Part shown: positions 1 to 8,352 of the stretch, piece by piece
Layout: every line of letters begins with the position of its first letter
How positions within the stretch are numbered: the first letter of the stretch is position 1
DNA from: Sphingomonas sp. PP-CE-1G-424
GTDB taxonomy: Bacteria; Pseudomonadota; Alphaproteobacteria; Sphingomonadales; Sphingomonadaceae
NCBI RefSeq assembly: GCF_004341085.1
Contig: NZ_SLXW01000002.1
Coordinates: forward strand, 1 to 64,000
Length of the DNA stretch: 64,000 nucleotides
Direction: 5' to 3'
The notes under the pieces: generated by a model
The model's input: the letters and a program-made list of their open reading frames with translations, nothing else
Databases searched by the model: none
What the model was told of the DNA's origin: nothing
Program-made: the position numbers and the translations under genes

Positions 1-395
1 TCCAGCGTAAGCGCCGGGGCTTCATCGAGCTCGTGCGCGATGGTCTGCGCCAACCGAAAGGCATAAGGATCGCGGATGCAAAATGCTGCGGCTTCGCTGC
101 CTTCACCCCCGGAAATGGCCATGAAGCGTCCCCGCCCGCCGTGGAACCGGTCCTCATGGGTGGTACCTGGCGGATTGTAGATCAGAACCGGGGTGTTCGA
201 CACCAGCGGTGCGCCGACTGCCGACGACATATAGCCACCGGAGAGCACCAGAATGAAATGCGCCTCGTCATGACTGTGTCGCTGCACCTCTTGCTCGGGC
301 GCGTTTGCGTCTAGCGCGTGGAAGCTGAAGCCAGCAGCCTCGCGCCACTCCGGACCGCTTCCCCAAAAATCCGTCCGGCCGCGCCTCAAAACCAT
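1..395 (-). CDS. AraC-type regulator, cupin-like N-terminal part (truncated by window edge)
   Basis: An open frame runs leftward off the window from an ATG at 395 (an in-frame GTG at 428 is also possible). The visible ~131 residues read as the sugar/effector-binding cupin domain that precedes the helix-turn-helix of AraC-family regulators: the stretch HSHDEAHFILVLSGGY is followed by LIYNPPGTTHEDRF and GRFMAIS, a layout typical of that domain, with His residues in the usual beta-barrel positions. The DNA-binding half would lie outside the window, so the assignment to AraC rather than to another cupin protein is inference. It is transcribed away from the rest of the window. Confidence 0.72.
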   Translation of the reverse strand, partial: MVLRRGRTDFWGSGPEWREAAGFSFHALDANAPEQEVQRHSHDEAHFILVLSGGYMSSAVGAPLVSNTPVLIYNPPGTTHEDRFHGGRGRFMAISGGEGSEAAAFCIRDPYAFRLAQTIAHELDEAPALTL

Positions 396-680
396 ATGGG
401 CTGTGTGGACCAGCCGAGCCGGGCACACCAGTCCGCGCATATTCGGCAGCCGAATGCCGTTGCCCGGATTTCGGAATAATACATGAACAAAGATCTGAAG
501 CTGAGAAGGGTAAAGTCCTGTCCAGATGTCCGATTGCGGGTCTTGCTAGCTCTCCGCTACCGAGCGGTCCCGCCCAACCAAGATTGCAATCCTGAGCCCG
601 ACGATAGCCAATGGTTCAGCGTGACCGGTCGGTCGACTGTCCCACCATGTGTGCGTTCGCGAGCAAGGGAAGGATTGTGA
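396..680. other. Gene-poor gap with a dispersed repeat copy
   Basis: No convincing gene is visible. Short open frames here have no recognisable product. The stretch holds one copy of the ~60-bp dispersed repeat at 483-542. The AraC-type gene and the L,D-transpeptidase flank it, both on the minus strand. Confidence 0.6.
483..542 (+). repeat. Dispersed ~60-bp repeat, copy A
   Basis: Begins ATGAACAAAGATCTGAAGCT and ends near GTCCGATTGCGGGTC. It aligns almost without gaps to copies at 2577, 11607, 18510 and 20131 (consensus start ATGAACGAACGGCCGAAGTT, end AGCGTCCG followed by GGGTC). This is the most diverged copy at its start. Confidence 0.6.
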
Positions 681-2234
681 CTAAGGGCCGATGTCGATCG
701 CCTGCGCTTCCGCCCGGCGCGCCGACGACTTGGCAAAACCCAGTTGCTCGGCGATTGGATCGTTCCATCCGTACGGGTCGGTGCGAAAGGCTATCGCCCC
801 GTCGGCACCGACATACACATTGTGATAGAGTAGCCGGACCGGAATACGACGCGGCAAGGGCACGAAGGTCATCTCGCCCGTCGCCTGCGCAGCCTGCCAG
901 GCGTCCGCGACGCCCTCGTCCTCGGCGAGCATCTGCGCGAAGCCGAGCGCGTCCTCGACGCGGACGCAGCCATGGCTGAGATGGCGCTGGCTGCGCGCGA
1001 ACAGGGCCGGCGCCGAGGTGTCGTGCAGGTAGATCGCCTGGTTGTTGGCCATGTCGAACTTGACAAGGCCGAGCGCATTGTCGGGCCCCGGCTGCTGGAC
1101 GATCCAGCCGTCACGCAGCACCATGTTGTGCGCCTGCAGATACGCGTCGTCGACATTCGCCATTTCGCCGTTCTGGATCGATTTCGGCACGGTCCAGGTC
1201 GGGTTGGCAACCAGCCTGAAGATCGGCGATGCGAGCGCCGGGGTCTCGTGCCCGGGTTCTCCGACTACGACCTTTCGCTCGTCCGCCACTGTGCCGTCGC
1301 GGTAATAGCGCAACTGTGACGCCGCGGTGTTGACGTCGATCCGCGTGGCCGGTGGCGTGCGTTCGAGCCAGCGCCGGCGCTCCAGCGCAACGCCCAACGC
1401 CCGGGCGCGATCGCCGGCGCCCAGGTTGAGCACCTTCAGCGTCTCGGGACCGACGACGCCGTCGGCGGCAATCCCGTAATCGGTTTGCAATCCCTTCAGG
1501 GCGTCCGACAGCGCCTGCGTGTAGAGCGCCGACGTGGGGGAAGGCGCGAGCCGCGACGGCTCGGTCGCTAAATCGGAGTGTGCCAGATAGCCGCTTTGCG
1601 TCAGCTGATCGGCAATGGCCGCCACCCGGGGGTCTCGATCGCCGACGCGTATCAGGCCACCGGCGATCGGCTGGGTCGGCCCGGCCGCGGCTGCGGCCTG
1701 ACTGAAGCGGAGATAGGCGTCGGACAAAGCCCGATATTCTGCGTCCTGCGGTGCTAACGACGCCAGCCACTCGGTGAGTTTACCGGTCGCAAGGGCGATG
1801 CTGAGGCCGGCTGTAACGTCGGTTTTCGGGCGGGGCAGGGTATAGACTTCGTGCAACGAGGCAGGATCGATGTGTCCTTTTGCCAACGCTTCGGCATAGG
1901 AGAGGGCGGCGCGTGACCACGCTACGTCGGCGACGGCGGAGCTTGAATCCATTGTGTCCACGTCGAAGGCCAAGTGATCGAGACCGTGCCGGCCGCGGTC
2001 GGCGAGCGCGGACTGGAATGCCGCGATGCTCTGCTTGGACCACAAAGCTCGCCATTTCGACTGGGCGTACAACGTCCGAAGCTTGGGGTCCGTCACGTCG
2101 GCCTTGTCGATTGCTATTGCGATGGAGTCCGGACGGGCTACGGCGTCGATCGGAACGACCTGAGCGTGCGACGCTCCATGAGTCAGCAGGATCAGCAGCG
2201 GGACCGTGGAGCGGTATAATGTCTTCAAGCGCAT
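681..2234 (-). CDS. L,D-transpeptidase, YcbB/LdtD-like
   Basis: A 517-residue exported enzyme that would form 3-3 peptidoglycan cross-links or attach proteins to peptidoglycan in the periplasm. The first ~25 residues are a signal peptide ending in SHAQ. A scaffold region follows, then a peptidoglycan-binding-like segment around residues 225-270 (GLQTDYGIAADGVVGPETL), then the YkuD catalytic domain. The catalytic motif HLSHGCVRVEDALGFAQML contains the expected His and Cys nucleophile. The size and order (scaffold, PG-binding, YkuD) match the YcbB branch rather than the short ErfK branch. The ribosome binding site is weak. It stands alone on the minus strand. Confidence 0.88.
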   Translation of the reverse strand: MRLKTLYRSTVPLLILLTHGASHAQVVPIDAVARPDSIAIAIDKADVTDPKLRTLYAQSKWRALWSKQSIAAFQSALADRGRHGLDHLAFDVDTMDSSSAVADVAWSRAALSYAEALAKGHIDPASLHEVYTLPRPKTDVTAGLSIALATGKLTEWLASLAPQDAEYRALSDAYLRFSQAAAAAGPTQPIAGGLIRVGDRDPRVAAIADQLTQSGYLAHSDLATEPSRLAPSPTSALYTQALSDALKGLQTDYGIAADGVVGPETLKVLNLGAGDRARALGVALERRRWLERTPPATRIDVNTAASQLRYYRDGTVADERKVVVGEPGHETPALASPIFRLVANPTWTVPKSIQNGEMANVDDAYLQAHNMVLRDGWIVQQPGPDNALGLVKFDMANNQAIYLHDTSAPALFARSQRHLSHGCVRVEDALGFAQMLAEDEGVADAWQAAQATGEMTFVPLPRRIPVRLLYHNVYVGADGAIAFRTDPYGWNDPIAEQLGFAKSSARRAEAQAIDIGP

Positions 2235-2873
2235 CCTGATCTAACGAGCCATTCGGCAATGTGGACCAGGACGACGGCCGGTCGCATCAGAAATGTGCCG
2301 TTCGGCGTACTATCACTGGTCTAAAACCGATCGCCGTCGCTACTCTTGGAGGCGTCGGCCCGGCCTGTCTCACTCGCAGATCGCGCCGTGGCACCAGCCA
2401 TGAGCAAAGCCCGACAATCACCCTCAAAAATCAGCGCCCGTCGGCGCGCGCCGCCGCGTCTTCGACCTGACGGTGCGCAATCGCGCCGAATATAGCGGGG
2501 GTACGCATTGCCAGGCCTCCGACGGTCGTCCCAATTCTCGCCATCTATGCGGCCCCGTCGGCAACGGTTTGCCTACATGAACAAACGGCCGAAGTTAGGG
2601 AACGACAAGCCGACCCCAGTGTCCGACTATGGGTCTGGCCGGCAGCCGTAGGGCAGGGGCCCATTCGAGCAATGTCGGTCGATCAGCTAATATACGTATG
2701 GTCCGAATCCGCGATTCTATTCGCCAAGGCGTTTCTCGTTTTTCCATGTCTGGTAGGCAATTTCAGAAAACTAAATCGCGAACAGATTTCGAGAAAGTGG
2801 CCCTTTCAGCGGCTGTGGTAACAACATCATGCTCCGCTTTATCGTTCAACCTTCCTTTACGGAAACGTCGTGT
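2235..2873. other. Gene-poor gap (~640 bp) with a dispersed repeat copy
   Basis: No gene with a recognisable product is visible on either strand. The stretch contains repeat copy B (2577-2636), and its right half (about 2680-2870) is clearly richer in A+T than its surroundings. It lies between the L,D-transpeptidase start and the bdcR stop, so any promoter for the former must be at its left end. Confidence 0.55.
2577..2636 (+). repeat. Dispersed ~60-bp repeat, copy B
   Basis: Starts ATGAACAAACGGCCGAAGTT and ends GTGTCCGACTATGGGTCT. It shares its first 20 bases with copy D at 18510 apart from one change. Confidence 0.65.
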
Positions 2874-3488
2874 TCACTTTTCCCGACCTTGCCTATTAAG
2901 CGCGAACGTCTGTTCAAGACCGACTCCCGCGAGACGTGCGGTTGCGAGCAGGCGATCAAAATTGTGCCCGTTACGGGCGCTGGCGGACAGCCCGGCCATT
3001 ACCGTGCTCATATAATCTTGGATACACGCGGCTTGATCGGGATAACGGGCGGCAATGAATCGATAAATCGCCTCCTCCCCAGCCGTAATGAAAGCGCCAG
3101 CAGCGCCTTTTGCTTCTCGGTCGGCGCAGCGCGCACCCTCGATGACGAGGCAACCCGCCGCGCCGGGATCGGCTGCGTAGCGCCGGGCCGCCTCTTCCAG
3201 CACCGCCACGAGACATTCCGCGATCGGTCGGTCCGCGCTTAGCAGATCGGGCAGCGGGATCGCGCCCTGGGCGGCATAACGATCGAGGATGCGGCTGTAG
3301 AGGTCCGCCTTGCTACCGAAGGCGGCATAGAAGCTGGGCGGATTTATACCGATCGCCTGGGTGAGGTCGGCGACGCTGACCGCATCGTAGCCGCGGGCGT
3401 GAAACAGGCGCTGGGCGGTCGCGACCGCTTCGTCCAAGTCGAACTGACGCGGTCGGCCACGTGTGCGGCGGCTTTCTGTTTGCTCCAC
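2874..3488 (-). CDS. bdcR: TetR-family repressor, BdcR-like
   Basis: A 204-residue TetR regulator. The N-terminal helix-turn-helix covers about residues 15-62 (AVATAQRLFHARGYDAVSVA, then GINPPSFYAAFGSKADLY). The ligand-binding part keeps features I recall from E. coli BdcR: RPIAECLVAVLEEAARRY, GCLVIEGA and MSTVMAGLSASAR. It is divergent from a close BdcA homologue 71 bp away, the same arrangement as in enterobacteria, so it most likely represses bdcA and the following gene. The resemblance is from memory, not from an alignment. Confidence 0.85.
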   Translation of the reverse strand: MEQTESRRTRGRPRQFDLDEAVATAQRLFHARGYDAVSVADLTQAIGINPPSFYAAFGSKADLYSRILDRYAAQGAIPLPDLLSADRPIAECLVAVLEEAARRYAADPGAAGCLVIEGARCADREAKGAAGAFITAGEEAIYRFIAARYPDQAACIQDYMSTVMAGLSASARNGHNFDRLLATARLAGVGLEQTFALNRQGREK

Positions 3489-3559
3489 TACAAATACCTT
3501 GACGCGCGAGTTGAACCATTTATGTAGCGGATCGTAAGTTATGGATCAAGGAGGGTGCG

Positions 3560-4273
3560 ATGGGTGCGTTCGAGGGAAAATCCGTTCTTGTGCTTGGTGG
3601 TAGCCGCGGAATCGGCGCGGCAATCGTTCGGCGCTTTGCAGCGGATGGCGCGACCGTGGTCTTCACCTATTCCGGCTCGCGAGACGCAGCCGAAGCGTTG
3701 GCGGCCGAGACGCGCAGCACGGCCGTGGAGACGGACAGCGCGGATCGCGACGCGGTGATCGCCCGCGTGAAGGACAGCGGCGCGCTCGACGTGCTGGTCG
3801 TCAATGCCGGCATCGCCGTGTTCGGCGACTCGCTGGACCAGGACCCGGACGCGATTGACCGGCTGTTCCGGATCAATGTTCACGCGCCGTATCATGCATC
3901 GGTCGAGGCGGCGCGCCAGATGCCCGAGGGCGGGCGCATCATCGTTATCGGATCGGTGAACGGCGATCGGATGCCCGTTCCCGGCATGGCGGCTTACGCG
4001 CTCAGCAAGTCAGCGCTGCAAGGGATGGCACGTGGGCTGGCACGCGACTTCGGGCCTCGCGGGATTACGATCAACGTCGTGCAACCCGGTCCGATCGACA
4101 CCGACGCCAACCCGGCAGACGGACCGATGAAGGATCTGCTGCACGGCTTCATGGCGATCAAGCGTCACGGCCGGCCGGAGGAGGTCGCGGGAATGGTGGC
4201 ATGGCTCGCCGGACCGGAGGCAGGGTTCGTCACCGGCGCCATGCACACCATCGACGGCGCGTTCGGTGCCTGA
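3560..4273 (+). CDS. bdcA: SDR-family oxidoreductase, BdcA-like
   Basis: A 237-residue short-chain dehydrogenase/reductase. The cofactor loop is GGSRGIG (residues 13-19), with NAG near residue 85 and the catalytic Ser plus YALSK further on. Long stretches match what I recall of E. coli BdcA, such as INVHAYP-like NVHAPYHASVEAARQMPEGG and the C-terminal FVTGAMHTIDGAFGA. BdcA is described as a cyclic-di-GMP-binding biofilm-dispersal protein that keeps the SDR fold. The ribosome binding site AAGGAGG sits ~8 bases before the ATG. It overlaps nothing but is followed 19 bp later by the NAD(P)-binding partner, so the two are probably cotranscribed. Confidence 0.87.
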   Translation: MGAFEGKSVLVLGGSRGIGAAIVRRFAADGATVVFTYSGSRDAAEALAAETRSTAVETDSADRDAVIARVKDSGALDVLVVNAGIAVFGDSLDQDPDAIDRLFRINVHAPYHASVEAARQMPEGGRIIVIGSVNGDRMPVPGMAAYALSKSALQGMARGLARDFGPRGITINVVQPGPIDTDANPADGPMKDLLHGFMAIKRHGRPEEVAGMVAWLAGPEAGFVTGAMHTIDGAFGA

Positions 4274-4292
4274 TCCGTTGGAGCGGTCAACT

Positions 4293-4946
4293 ATGGCCAC
4301 CATCGGCATCATTGGTGCGGGGGAGGTCGGCAGCCAGATCGCCCGCGCCGCCATCGCGAACGGCTACCGGGTGGTGATCGCCAACTCGCGCGGACCGGAA
4401 ACTTTGGCCCGCCTGGTCGCCGAACTCCGGCCTGACGCGCGCGCTGCGACCGCTGCCGATGCGGCCGAGGCGGGGGATTTCGTCGTGGTGGCGGTCCCCC
4501 TCAAGCTCGCCAACGACATGCCGGTCGAGCAACTGGCGGGCAAGATCGTGCTGGACACCAACAACTACATGCCGTGGCGTGACGGGCGCTACGCCGTGGT
4601 AGACGTCGGTGCGAAGACGGAGCACGAGCTACGGCAGGAACAGCTCCCCACCTCTAAGGTCGCGAAGGCGTTCACGCACATTCAGGCACCGCGCCTGTTC
4701 CTGTCGGCGCGGCCATCTGGCACGCCGGGGCGGCACGCGCTGTCGGTATCAAGCGACCACCCCGAGGCGGTGGAGCTGGTCACGCGGCTTTACGATCAGT
4801 TCGGCTTCGATACGGCAGATAACAGTCCACTTAGCGAGTCCTGGCGGAGCGGCCCAGATCAGCCCGCATGGCACGCGCACGAACATCAGACGCTCCCCGA
4901 GTTGATCGTGAACCTTGCCAAGGCGAGACGGCTCCCGCCGAGGTAG
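4293..4946 (+). CDS. NAD(P)-binding oxidoreductase, F420-dependent NADP reductase-like
   Basis: About 217 residues. The N-terminus MATIGIIGAGEVGSQIARA is a Rossmann nucleotide-binding loop, and the layout (VVIANSRGPETL, DFVVVAVPLKL, KIVLDTNNYMPWRDG) fits the NADP oxidoreductase, coenzyme F420-dependent family, whose bacterial members usually use NADPH and often reduce quinones or small carbonyls. I chose ATG 4293, with GGAGCGG upstream, over the GTG at 4266 because the longer form adds an unstructured leader that overlaps the end of bdcA. It is probably in one operon with bdcA and under BdcR control; the substrate is unknown. Confidence 0.75.
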   Translation: MATIGIIGAGEVGSQIARAAIANGYRVVIANSRGPETLARLVAELRPDARAATAADAAEAGDFVVVAVPLKLANDMPVEQLAGKIVLDTNNYMPWRDGRYAVVDVGAKTEHELRQEQLPTSKVAKAFTHIQAPRLFLSARPSGTPGRHALSVSSDHPEAVELVTRLYDQFGFDTADNSPLSESWRSGPDQPAWHAHEHQTLPELIVNLAKARRLPPR

Positions 4947-5166
4947 AACGGCCGGCTCTGCCTTTCTCGAAACTCGATCGATTTCGAGAACGACCTTCCC
5001 GTCTCGCTGGCCGTTCACGACTAAGTATCTCCGAACCGTCCGGTTGCAGACTTGGTAGTCGGCTTCCGTATCAAAACTACTGACAGGGGAAGATAAGTCC
5101 GACGGCAGCGAGTAGACTATAATGCGCCGCGCCGATAGTGCATCTGAGCACGAAACGGGAGCAGAA

Positions 5167-8019
5167 ATGATGGCTGGACGTACGGCAACGGGGCTCACCA
5201 CCAGTCGCCGGGGGCTGGCAGGCTGGATCGCGGGGGCAGGCATAACTGCCATGGCACCGGCTGGTACCGCCATGGCGAGGCGCGCGGCGTTAACGTTGCC
5301 GGAAGGGTGCACGGTCGAATGGCGGCGCAACCCGCTCGGTATCGATACGCGCCGCCCCCGTTTTCGCTGGACGTTGCAAAGCGCGCCCGAGCAGCACGAC
5401 GTCCGGCAAGCTGGATTTCGGATAAGGGTGTTCGCGCAAGCCGGTGCGGGCAAGCCAGTCGGGACCGTCGTGTTCGATACCGGTTTCGTACGGTCGGATA
5501 CACTCGCCTGGACATCGCCACGAGATTTGCCGCTGGTTTCTCAGGCGGGGTATGAGTGGCGGCTAGCGCTGCATGACGGGACGGCATTCGGCCCCGAAGT
5601 GATGGCAGGAATGTTCGTTACCGGCATCCTGGATCTCGATGGTTGGCGCGCGGGGTGGATCGCCGCCCAGCCTGACGGCGCAGCGCCATCGGATTTCGAA
5701 ACCGCGCGCAAACGCGCCATCGGCAGCGTGATGCCCCTCTTCCGCCATGACTTTGCGGTGCCATCGGCGATGACGGCAGCCTATCTTTCGATTGCCGGGC
5801 TGGGCCATCATGCGTGCCTGCTCAATGGACGCTCGGTGCAGGGGGACGACCTGAGCGGTGGCTGGACTGATTTCGCAACATCGGTCCTGTACGACACCTA
5901 TGATGTGACAGCATTGCTGAAATCCGGATCGAATGCGATCGCAGTCATGCTGGGCAACGGTTTCTTCAACGTCGAGGATGTGGCCGGCCGGTACACTAAA
6001 TTGGCGAGATCGAGTGGCCCGCCCCGCCTGATCGCCCAACTACGGATCGTTCTTGCCGATGGTCGCGAACAGCTGGTGGCCAGTTCGGCTGACTGGCGCG
6101 CGCGGCCAGGGCCAATCACCTATTCCTCGATCTATGGCGGAGAGGATTTCGACGCGCGCCGCGTCGGGAACGACTGGAGCGTCGCTGCGACGACCACGGG
6201 CTGGACCGGTGCGCACCAGGTCGCCGGCCCCGGCGGGCGGTTGGTCGCCAACGGCGTGCCGACCGTCACCCGGACCGACCGGCTGACCGGCACGCCGATG
6301 CCGCAGCTGGGCAACGGTAATCTGCGCCATGATTTTGGGATAAACTTCGCCGGACGCCCGCGCATAACGCTCCGTCGACTGCGTTCGGGGCAGGTTGTCA
6401 CCTTGTGGCCCGGCGAACTTCTGCTGGCCGATGGGTCGATCGACCAACAAAGTATGACCGAGCTCCGGCCGGGGCGTAACGGATTGTATTTCCGTTACAT
6501 CGCGTGCGGCGATGCCGAAGAGACTTGGGAACCGCGTTTCACCTATACCGGCTTCCGCTACATGGAGATCGAAGGGATTGCTGCGGACCAGCTTGTGGAA
6601 GTCGAGGGCTGCGTACTCCATGCCGACCTCGCACGGACGGGCAGTTTCGATTGCAGCGACCCGCGTCTCGTCGCCGTTCACAAGCTGATCGAGCGGGCGC
6701 TGGTCAGTAATATGACGTCGGTACTGACCGACTGTCCGCACCGGGAAAAATTGGGCTGGCTCGAGCAAATCTATCTCAACGCCGCCACGGTGAACATCAA
6801 TCGCAACGCCGTCACACTGTACGAAAAGATGGCGGGCGACATGCGTGCGGCCCAGCGGTCGGACGGAATGGTGCCCTCGATCGCACCCGAGTATGCGAAA
6901 TTCCTGAATGAGGATGGCACGGATTCTCCGTTCCGCGACAGTCCCGAATGGGGCAGCGCGATCATCCTTGGCCCCTGGACCGTGTATCGTAGCTATGGCG
7001 ATACCGGCATCCTGCGCCAGAACTGGGCGGCGATGGTCCGCTATGTCGACTATTTGGCGGGGCGGGCGAAGGACGGGCTGGTAGCGTATGGCCTCGGCGA
7101 CTGGTTCGACATAGGGCCACGCCCGTCAGGAGTCGCACAGCTCACCTCACTGGAGATGACCGGGACTGCAACCTTGTTCGCCAATCTCGACGCCATGGCA
7201 CAAATGGCCAAAATCCTCGGTAAGGACGCGGAAGCACGCGGCTTCGCGGCGCGTGCCGCGGCCACGCGGGCGACGATCAACGCGCGCCTCTATCATCCGG
7301 CCAGCGGCAATTACGACCGCGGCAGCCAAGCTGCCAACGCAATGGCGTTGGCACTGGGCCTCGCCCCGGCTAGCGACCGAGCCCATATTCTTGCCAACCT
7401 GATCGCCGCGATCCGTGTGACGAACAATCACGTCACAGCCGGCGACATCGGGTTTCACTACGTCGTGCGCGCGCTGATCGATGCGCAACGCGGCGACGTG
7501 CTATATGATATGCTGACACGCACCGACGCACCCAGTTATCTCGCTCAGATCGAAGCCGGTGCGACGGCATTGACAGAGGCTTGGGATAGTACGCGAGGCA
7601 AGTCGCAAAACCATTTTATGCTCGGTCATATCGAACAGTGGTTTTACGGCGGATTAGCGGGGCTCAATTTAGATTTTTCCCGCCAGAACGGTCCCCCAAT
7701 ATTGCTCGCGCCACAATATATTAGTGGCGTCACCGAAGTGAGTGCCTCGCTGCAGTCGGTGCTTGGAAAAATTGAGTGTTGCTGGCGCGCCGGACGGGGA
7801 AGGATGCAGATCTCAGCAGCATTGCCTTCGGGATGTTCGGCCCATTTAAAGCTTCCAGTTCCAAGGCGATACATCATAAGTGGCTCGTTGCCCCTTGATC
7901 ACGACCGACATGTCGCGGTCGTGGAGGAAGATTCCGGATACACCGTATTGAAAATGGGTTCTGGTGCGTATAACTTTCATGTTCCTATCCCTGGTTCGAC
8001 CTATAGTAGGTTTGGCTGA
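5167..8019 (+). CDS. GH78 alpha-L-rhamnosidase, exported
   Basis: About 950 residues, a normal size for bacterial alpha-L-rhamnosidases, which release terminal L-rhamnose from plant polysaccharides or glycosides. I placed the start at 5167 (or 5170), because GGGAG lies 5-8 bases before it. The leader has a twin-arginine-like motif (TSRRGLAGW) and a hydrophobic run, so Tat export to the periplasm is likely. Beta-sandwich domains occupy the first ~480 residues. The catalytic barrel carries TDCPHREKLGWLEQ, with the family's general acid Glu, and later GATALTEAWD with the candidate base. It has no sugar genes next to it, so its partners must lie elsewhere. Confidence 0.88.
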   Translation: MMAGRTATGLTTSRRGLAGWIAGAGITAMAPAGTAMARRAALTLPEGCTVEWRRNPLGIDTRRPRFRWTLQSAPEQHDVRQAGFRIRVFAQAGAGKPVGTVVFDTGFVRSDTLAWTSPRDLPLVSQAGYEWRLALHDGTAFGPEVMAGMFVTGILDLDGWRAGWIAAQPDGAAPSDFETARKRAIGSVMPLFRHDFAVPSAMTAAYLSIAGLGHHACLLNGRSVQGDDLSGGWTDFATSVLYDTYDVTALLKSGSNAIAVMLGNGFFNVEDVAGRYTKLARSSGPPRLIAQLRIVLADGREQLVASSADWRARPGPITYSSIYGGEDFDARRVGNDWSVAATTTGWTGAHQVAGPGGRLVANGVPTVTRTDRLTGTPMPQLGNGNLRHDFGINFAGRPRITLRRLRSGQVVTLWPGELLLADGSIDQQSMTELRPGRNGLYFRYIACGDAEETWEPRFTYTGFRYMEIEGIAADQLVEVEGCVLHADLARTGSFDCSDPRLVAVHKLIERALVSNMTSVLTDCPHREKLGWLEQIYLNAATVNINRNAVTLYEKMAGDMRAAQRSDGMVPSIAPEYAKFLNEDGTDSPFRDSPEWGSAIILGPWTVYRSYGDTGILRQNWAAMVRYVDYLAGRAKDGLVAYGLGDWFDIGPRPSGVAQLTSLEMTGTATLFANLDAMAQMAKILGKDAEARGFAARAAATRATINARLYHPASGNYDRGSQAANAMALALGLAPASDRAHILANLIAAIRVTNNHVTAGDIGFHYVVRALIDAQRGDVLYDMLTRTDAPSYLAQIEAGATALTEAWDSTRGKSQNHFMLGHIEQWFYGGLAGLNLDFSRQNGPPILLAPQYISGVTEVSASLQSVLGKIECCWRAGRGRMQISAALPSGCSAHLKLPVPRRYIISGSLPLDHDRHVAVVEEDSGYTVLKMGSGAYNFHVPIPGSTYSRFG

Positions 8020-8352
8020 GGCCTGCTTATTCATGACGGGTCGAGACTTGGCCGTCTTATCTGACCAATGCGCTGATGGCGCGATTGTTGGATTCAGCGT
8101 GCTTCGTGGGACCAATACCTATCCCACCGCTTAGGGAGCGCGACGGGCGGTTTGAATTATTGGAAGCGGGTCTCGTTGTCGTTGTCGCCGGGCTCAATCT
8201 TATATAGATGTAAAACGGCAGTAGCTCGAGAGAAGCTAAACGTCGTTAGATCTTTTGCCGTCATATTCGAATGGGCGCTCGGTCGTAACGCCGATTTGCT
8301 AAACTTAGGAGTTCAATGACATTCTTCTGTGCTGATCTATTGTTAATCAACG
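8020..8352. other. Gap between convergent genes, nothing recognised
   Basis: This 333-bp stretch separates the ends of the rhamnosidase and the histidine kinase. I see no gene and no strong GC hairpin; the right half is relatively AT-rich. Confidence 0.5.
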